From Lumnitzera littorea (lineage: Eukaryota; Streptophyta; Magnoliopsida; Myrtales; Combretaceae): a stretch of DNA of 64,000 bases. The notes under the pieces are model-generated. The model saw nothing but the letters and a program-made list of their open reading frames with translations, was not told the DNA's origin and ran no database searches. A program made the position numbers and the translations under genes. The DNA is taken from positions 56,288,621 to 56,352,620 of the forward strand of contig JAMXBB010000002.1 in assembly GCA_024138015.1 (NCBI GenBank). Direction: 5' to 3'. Positions 60,574 through 64,000 of this stretch are shown here, in pieces; within the stretch, counting starts at the first letter, position 1; every line of letters starts with the position of its first letter.

Positions 60574-60910
60574 TTCGCAAATCTCTAAGTCAAGAGAAAA
60601 GCTTAGGCAACAAGATATAAAGCCTCAACTTTTTTAAGAGCGATAGGCACAATTACTTTAGGTCCTAAGAATGGACAACAAGCTATTTGAAAAGTCTAAG
60701 CCACTAACTAGCGATGGTTAAAACACTCTAAGTCTAGAAATAATATGGATAGTGAGTTATTGTAGACCTAATTGCTCTAAGCCTAATGAATAGACAACAA
60801 GCTACCTAAAAGCCCTAAGTCATCAGTTGGTGATGAATACCATGCTTTAAGTCCAACAATAAATAGGGATGACAAGCTAAATAGAGGCCTTAAACTACTC
60901 AATGACAAGT
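60574..60910. repeat. Tandem repeat, about 69-bp unit, in the Tat 3' region
   Basis: Units start near 60574, 60658, 60727, 60776 and 60845 with spacings of 84, 69, 49 and 69 bp. The consensus contains CTCTAAGTCYAA, GGACAACAAGCTA, AAAGYCYTAAG and CACTAACTAGCGATG. Variable tandem repeats in this position are known from several Tat and Ogre relatives. Confidence 0.7.
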
Positions 60911-61196
60911 TAAAAGGTTTTTTAAAGGTCTTCAGGTAAATACAAACAATGCATCAATAGGTGCCTTAAGTTAACAAATAATAACGGGTAAAAACATAAA
61001 GTAAGAGTTAAATCTTAACACAATTCAAATACGAGAAATAAACAAGACCATACAGATGACTTCAATAGTAAGAGCATGAAAAAATCTTTACATCAATAAA
61101 AGTTTGGAAGAAAAATGTTAAGGTCAGCATTCTAACCTAAAGATAATAAATGTTTGGAAGAAAAACAATAAATAAAATGTGAGCGGAGAGAACATG

Positions 61197-63655
61197 TCAA
61201 TTCTTAGCATTTGAATTGTTAGAAGTTGGGACTCGATGAGCAAAAGGATTGGTTAAGAGCGGTAGGGGCATCAGATGGAGGATTTGAAATAGAAGCCTCA
61301 AGAATCTTAAGAGCATTAGAAACTTTCTGAAGATCCTCAAGAGTAATGACAAGCATATTAGTACCTTAAGTAGGTTAGTCCTCCACTCTAGGTTCAACAA
61401 TAATTTCCTCATTTGTTGGGGCCTCCTCCTTTGGGCTTCGTTTAGAAAAATACAAACAACTTAGGTCTCAATCTAGGTGGTGAGTAGCAATTTCATCTTA
61501 AGTTAAATTCACCCCATCTAGCACTTTCTTTGCCATGAGGCTTACATACTCCTAACTGTCCTAGATGTCCCAAAAAGCTTTTTCATAGCCCACATTTCGC
61601 TCCTTCTTGAGATTTGTAACTTTAGCCTTTAGGTTGTCACACGAGCTTTGTAGTTGAGTAATTTCCCTAATGTCTTTGCTCTTGAGGCTCTCTACCTCAG
61701 TTTGTGTCCCTTATAGGTCAGAGACGAGCTGCCAATTCTTCTATTCCTCCTTAGCTAAAGCAATCTCTATTTCTTCCTTAAGTTAGGCCTCTTTATTGGC
61801 TTTCTCTTCTCCCTACTGTTGTCAAGGCTTCAAATGCTCGGCTTTAGCTTCGGTACTAGCCACTTGATTCTTAGCATCTTCAACAATCTAAAATGAAGGC
61901 ATGAAATGTAGTAAGCAAGAGCAAGTTAACAAGTAATAGAAATTGATAAAGTGGAAGTCTTATGGCTTTATCATCTTCCACCAAGATTTTGATAATCATC
62001 AAGAAGTATTGGGAGCTTTATAAAATAAAAACAAGGTTAATAGGGGGTACCAAAAGTATTACTTATTATAACAAACAACTAAAGCTCATGCTTATTATAA
62101 TGAACAACTAGAGCTCTTACATCATATATCTTCAAAGCAGCTAATTGCAATAAACTATCAAAACCTAAACTTTGCAAAATTTGACAAAATTGGTTAAAGG
62201 GACGACATCCTTCGAAAAGTGAATTTGTTCCACCAGTTCCATTCAACTTTATTAACATTCTAATGGGAAAAAAATTGAAGGACCTTCTTATTCTACTTCT
62301 TAGAAGGAGTCATATGTTCGAGAAGGATTATAGGAGCTTCTTTAGGCTTATGATCTTTAAAACCTTCTTCAAGATGACCATCTTTCTTCTAACCTTCATT
62401 AGGGGCTTTTCTTTGGTTAGATCTTAAGCTAAGGGTGGATAATCATGACCATTAGGCCACTGCCTCTTCTAATTGCCCTCTATAGTCTTTCTCTTCAATG
62501 TGACTTTTGGAGCTTGCATCTCCTTGGTACTTTTGGTGGGATGTCTTCATTAGAGCTTTCTTAACATCTCCATCCTTTTTTCGAGCATTGTTAGCCTTCA
62601 ACCAAGCAAAGAGATTGAGTCGTGGTCTTTTAGAGGTATATTTACAGAGAAAGGTTAAATAATTAGGTTGGGAAAGTATCAATACATAAATAAAATGACT
62701 TATAGATGCTGTGCTAAGCATAAGCAGGGAAGGGTACTTAGGTTCTAAAGTAGACATGAAGGTCCTTCCTCATGCAAGCCTACTCAACATGGTGTAAGTA
62801 GCTTATACTTTACTCTACAATAATACTTTCATTAGTACCTTCAATGCCTTTGCCTTGGATGGCACTAGCACCCTCTAGAGCCTTGACCTCATCCTTAGGA
62901 AGGATCAGAGCTTCGCAAGAATACTTATTAATGATGGTGTCGGCATCTTAGTGAAACCAATTATCGTTGTAGGCCTTCATTATAGTATCATAGGCCACTT
63001 GATCATTAAGGAGTAACTTCTTTATGCCAGTCTGCCTAATGGATGGCTTTAGATCGTAGGGAAGTCTAGGTCGATTTTAGACTTAACCTAAATAGAATTT
63101 TTCTTTGGGGTTAGGCATCAATATAAAGTCATCCATCATCTCTTTTGATAATGAAGACATAACGAAAAAGGTCATAGTAACCTTAACTTCTAGGTCTTCA
63201 CAAATATACTAAAAGGTGACCATCATTCTATATGAGTTAGGAGTCAACATGGAAGGGTGGATGATATGTAAAGAAAGATCTCTTAGATAGTGAGAAAGGA
63301 AATCTTAAACCAACCTTGAAATACTTCTCGAAGAGGGCAAATTTGCACTCACCCAATGAAGTGATGGACTCATGCACTTAAGCCTTTCAATCTTCCATCT
63401 TTTGAAGGTAAATAAGAAGTTGAGTTTCAACACATTGAACTCCTTTTTAGTCATTGTGCTTGCAATACTATTAAGGCTCAAATCATACTTTATGCCCAAA
63501 TATAATGGGATTGCTAGAGAATTACTCTCATAGTTAAATGGGTACTTATTGAAAGGAAGATTCTTGATTCTCTAAGCCTTAAAGGCATGAGTTCTAATGA
63601 ACCAAGTGACACGTAATAAATCCTATGGGTAGTCACTGTCTACATCGGCCATTTT
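61197..63655 (-). pseudogene. Antisense ORF of the Tat element, decayed (Transposase_28-like)
   Basis: On the minus strand, opposite to gag-pol, a protein-like reading runs from about 63651 down to 61197. The first part (63650-62800) includes the open stretch 63499-63305 with Thr-Met-Thr-Lys-Lys-Glu-Phe and Trp-Val-Ser-Ala-Asn-Leu. A middle Lys/Ser-rich part is open at 62757-62452. After a T-rich run ending in AG (61889-61888), a likely splice acceptor, a coiled-coil-rich part follows at 61887-61400. The layout fits the antisense ORFs of Tat elements and the plant domain called putative gypsy-type transposon (Transposase_28); its function is unknown. Stops and shifts are frequent. Confidence 0.55.
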
Positions 63656-64000
63656 AATGGGTTCTTTACGAGGAGATGAACCACCTACTTTGTACGTAGT
63701 AACCAATTCATAGCTCCATTGCTAGCCATCAATTAAGCCGTATGATTGTTTATAGACATAATTACCTTAGTATTAGAAATGAGATGAATAACTAAGAATC
63801 TAAATGAAGAAGAAGAAGGAAATCGTTAAAGCAAAGAAGTAAGAAGAAGTTTCTAATTGAGAATAATCGAAGGTGGAAGTTGCAAAAAGAGCAAAAAGGG
63901 AAAAAAGAATGAGGTTAAGGGAATAAAAGGGACAAGAAGTTTGAGTTTAAATTTTGGGATCCATGTGAAATATAGCTATGAACAATTCTTAACCATTTAA
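63656..64000. other. Tat 3' non-coding region with purine-rich runs
   Basis: Purine-rich stretches at 63795-63955, for example AAAAAGGGAAAAAAGAATGAG, could include the polypurine tract before a 3' LTR lying past the window edge. No gene is seen. Confidence 0.4.

Larger units (their letters stand above)
53773..64000 (+). mobile_element. Tat-lineage Ty3/gypsy retrotransposon, 5' part to window edge
   Basis: A 5' LTR, a Tat-type primer site, gag, protease, RT, RNase H, a second plant-type RNase H, and integrase follow in order. Then come tandem repeats and an antisense ORF. The second RNase H, the non-methionine primer site and the antisense ORF are hallmarks of Tat elements as opposed to chromoviruses. 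At least 10.2 kb is present and the 3' LTR must lie beyond 64000. All frames are interrupted, so the element is inactive. Confidence 0.85.

Overview
This window looks like AT-rich, repeat-filled DNA from a flowering plant, probably a dicot. It carries a plant-specific L-type lectin receptor kinase gene, the remains of a plant GRAS gene, and many decayed LTR retrotransposons of Ty3/gypsy type. There is no sign of bacterial operons, CRISPR or rRNA, and no tRNA gene was recognised. The only intact, convincing protein-coding gene is the receptor kinase on the minus strand at 45298-47289.

Layout. 1-3395 is old retroelement debris: an LTR-like stretch, a cluster of short palindromes, and an integrase C-terminal remnant with an LTR-like tail. 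3833-22763 is a clean two-level nest. A plus-strand Ty3/gypsy element (3838-22758) has about 960-bp LTRs and a 5-bp target duplication GGCCA on both sides. It was split just before its gag start by a 12.1-kb minus-strand element (5154-17248). That inner element has a TACAC target duplication, about 3.9-kb LTRs and a 4.3-kb internal region with no recognisable coding, which is the architecture of a LARD (large retrotransposon derivative). 22764-36053 is mostly anonymous repeat-derived DNA with a ~46-bp minisatellite, a ~290-bp duplication, a nested hairpin (28561-28774) and gag scraps. 36059-42539 is a third gypsy element, on the minus strand, with both LTRs.

The genic island is 45298 to about 52105. 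It holds the receptor kinase with two overlapping upstream ORFs, an 826-bp element with PIF/Harbinger-like ends (48830-49655), a GRAS pseudogene resembling the NSP2/SCL26 type (49674-51138), and an unrecognised open segment bounded by a good splice acceptor (51807-52105). From 53773 to the right edge lies a plus-strand Tat-lineage Ty3/gypsy element. It has a 5' LTR, a Tat-type primer site, gag, protease, RT, two RNase H domains and integrase. These are followed by tandem repeats and a decayed ORF in antisense orientation. Its 3' LTR is not in the window.

All retroelement reading frames are broken by stops and frameshifts, and several key residues show changes compatible with G-to-A/C-to-T decay (Cys to Tyr in zinc knuckles, Asp to Asn in catalytic sites). 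They are probably old, silenced copies. Boundaries quoted to the base rest on visible TG/CA ends and target duplications. Domain boundaries inside decayed elements are approximate.
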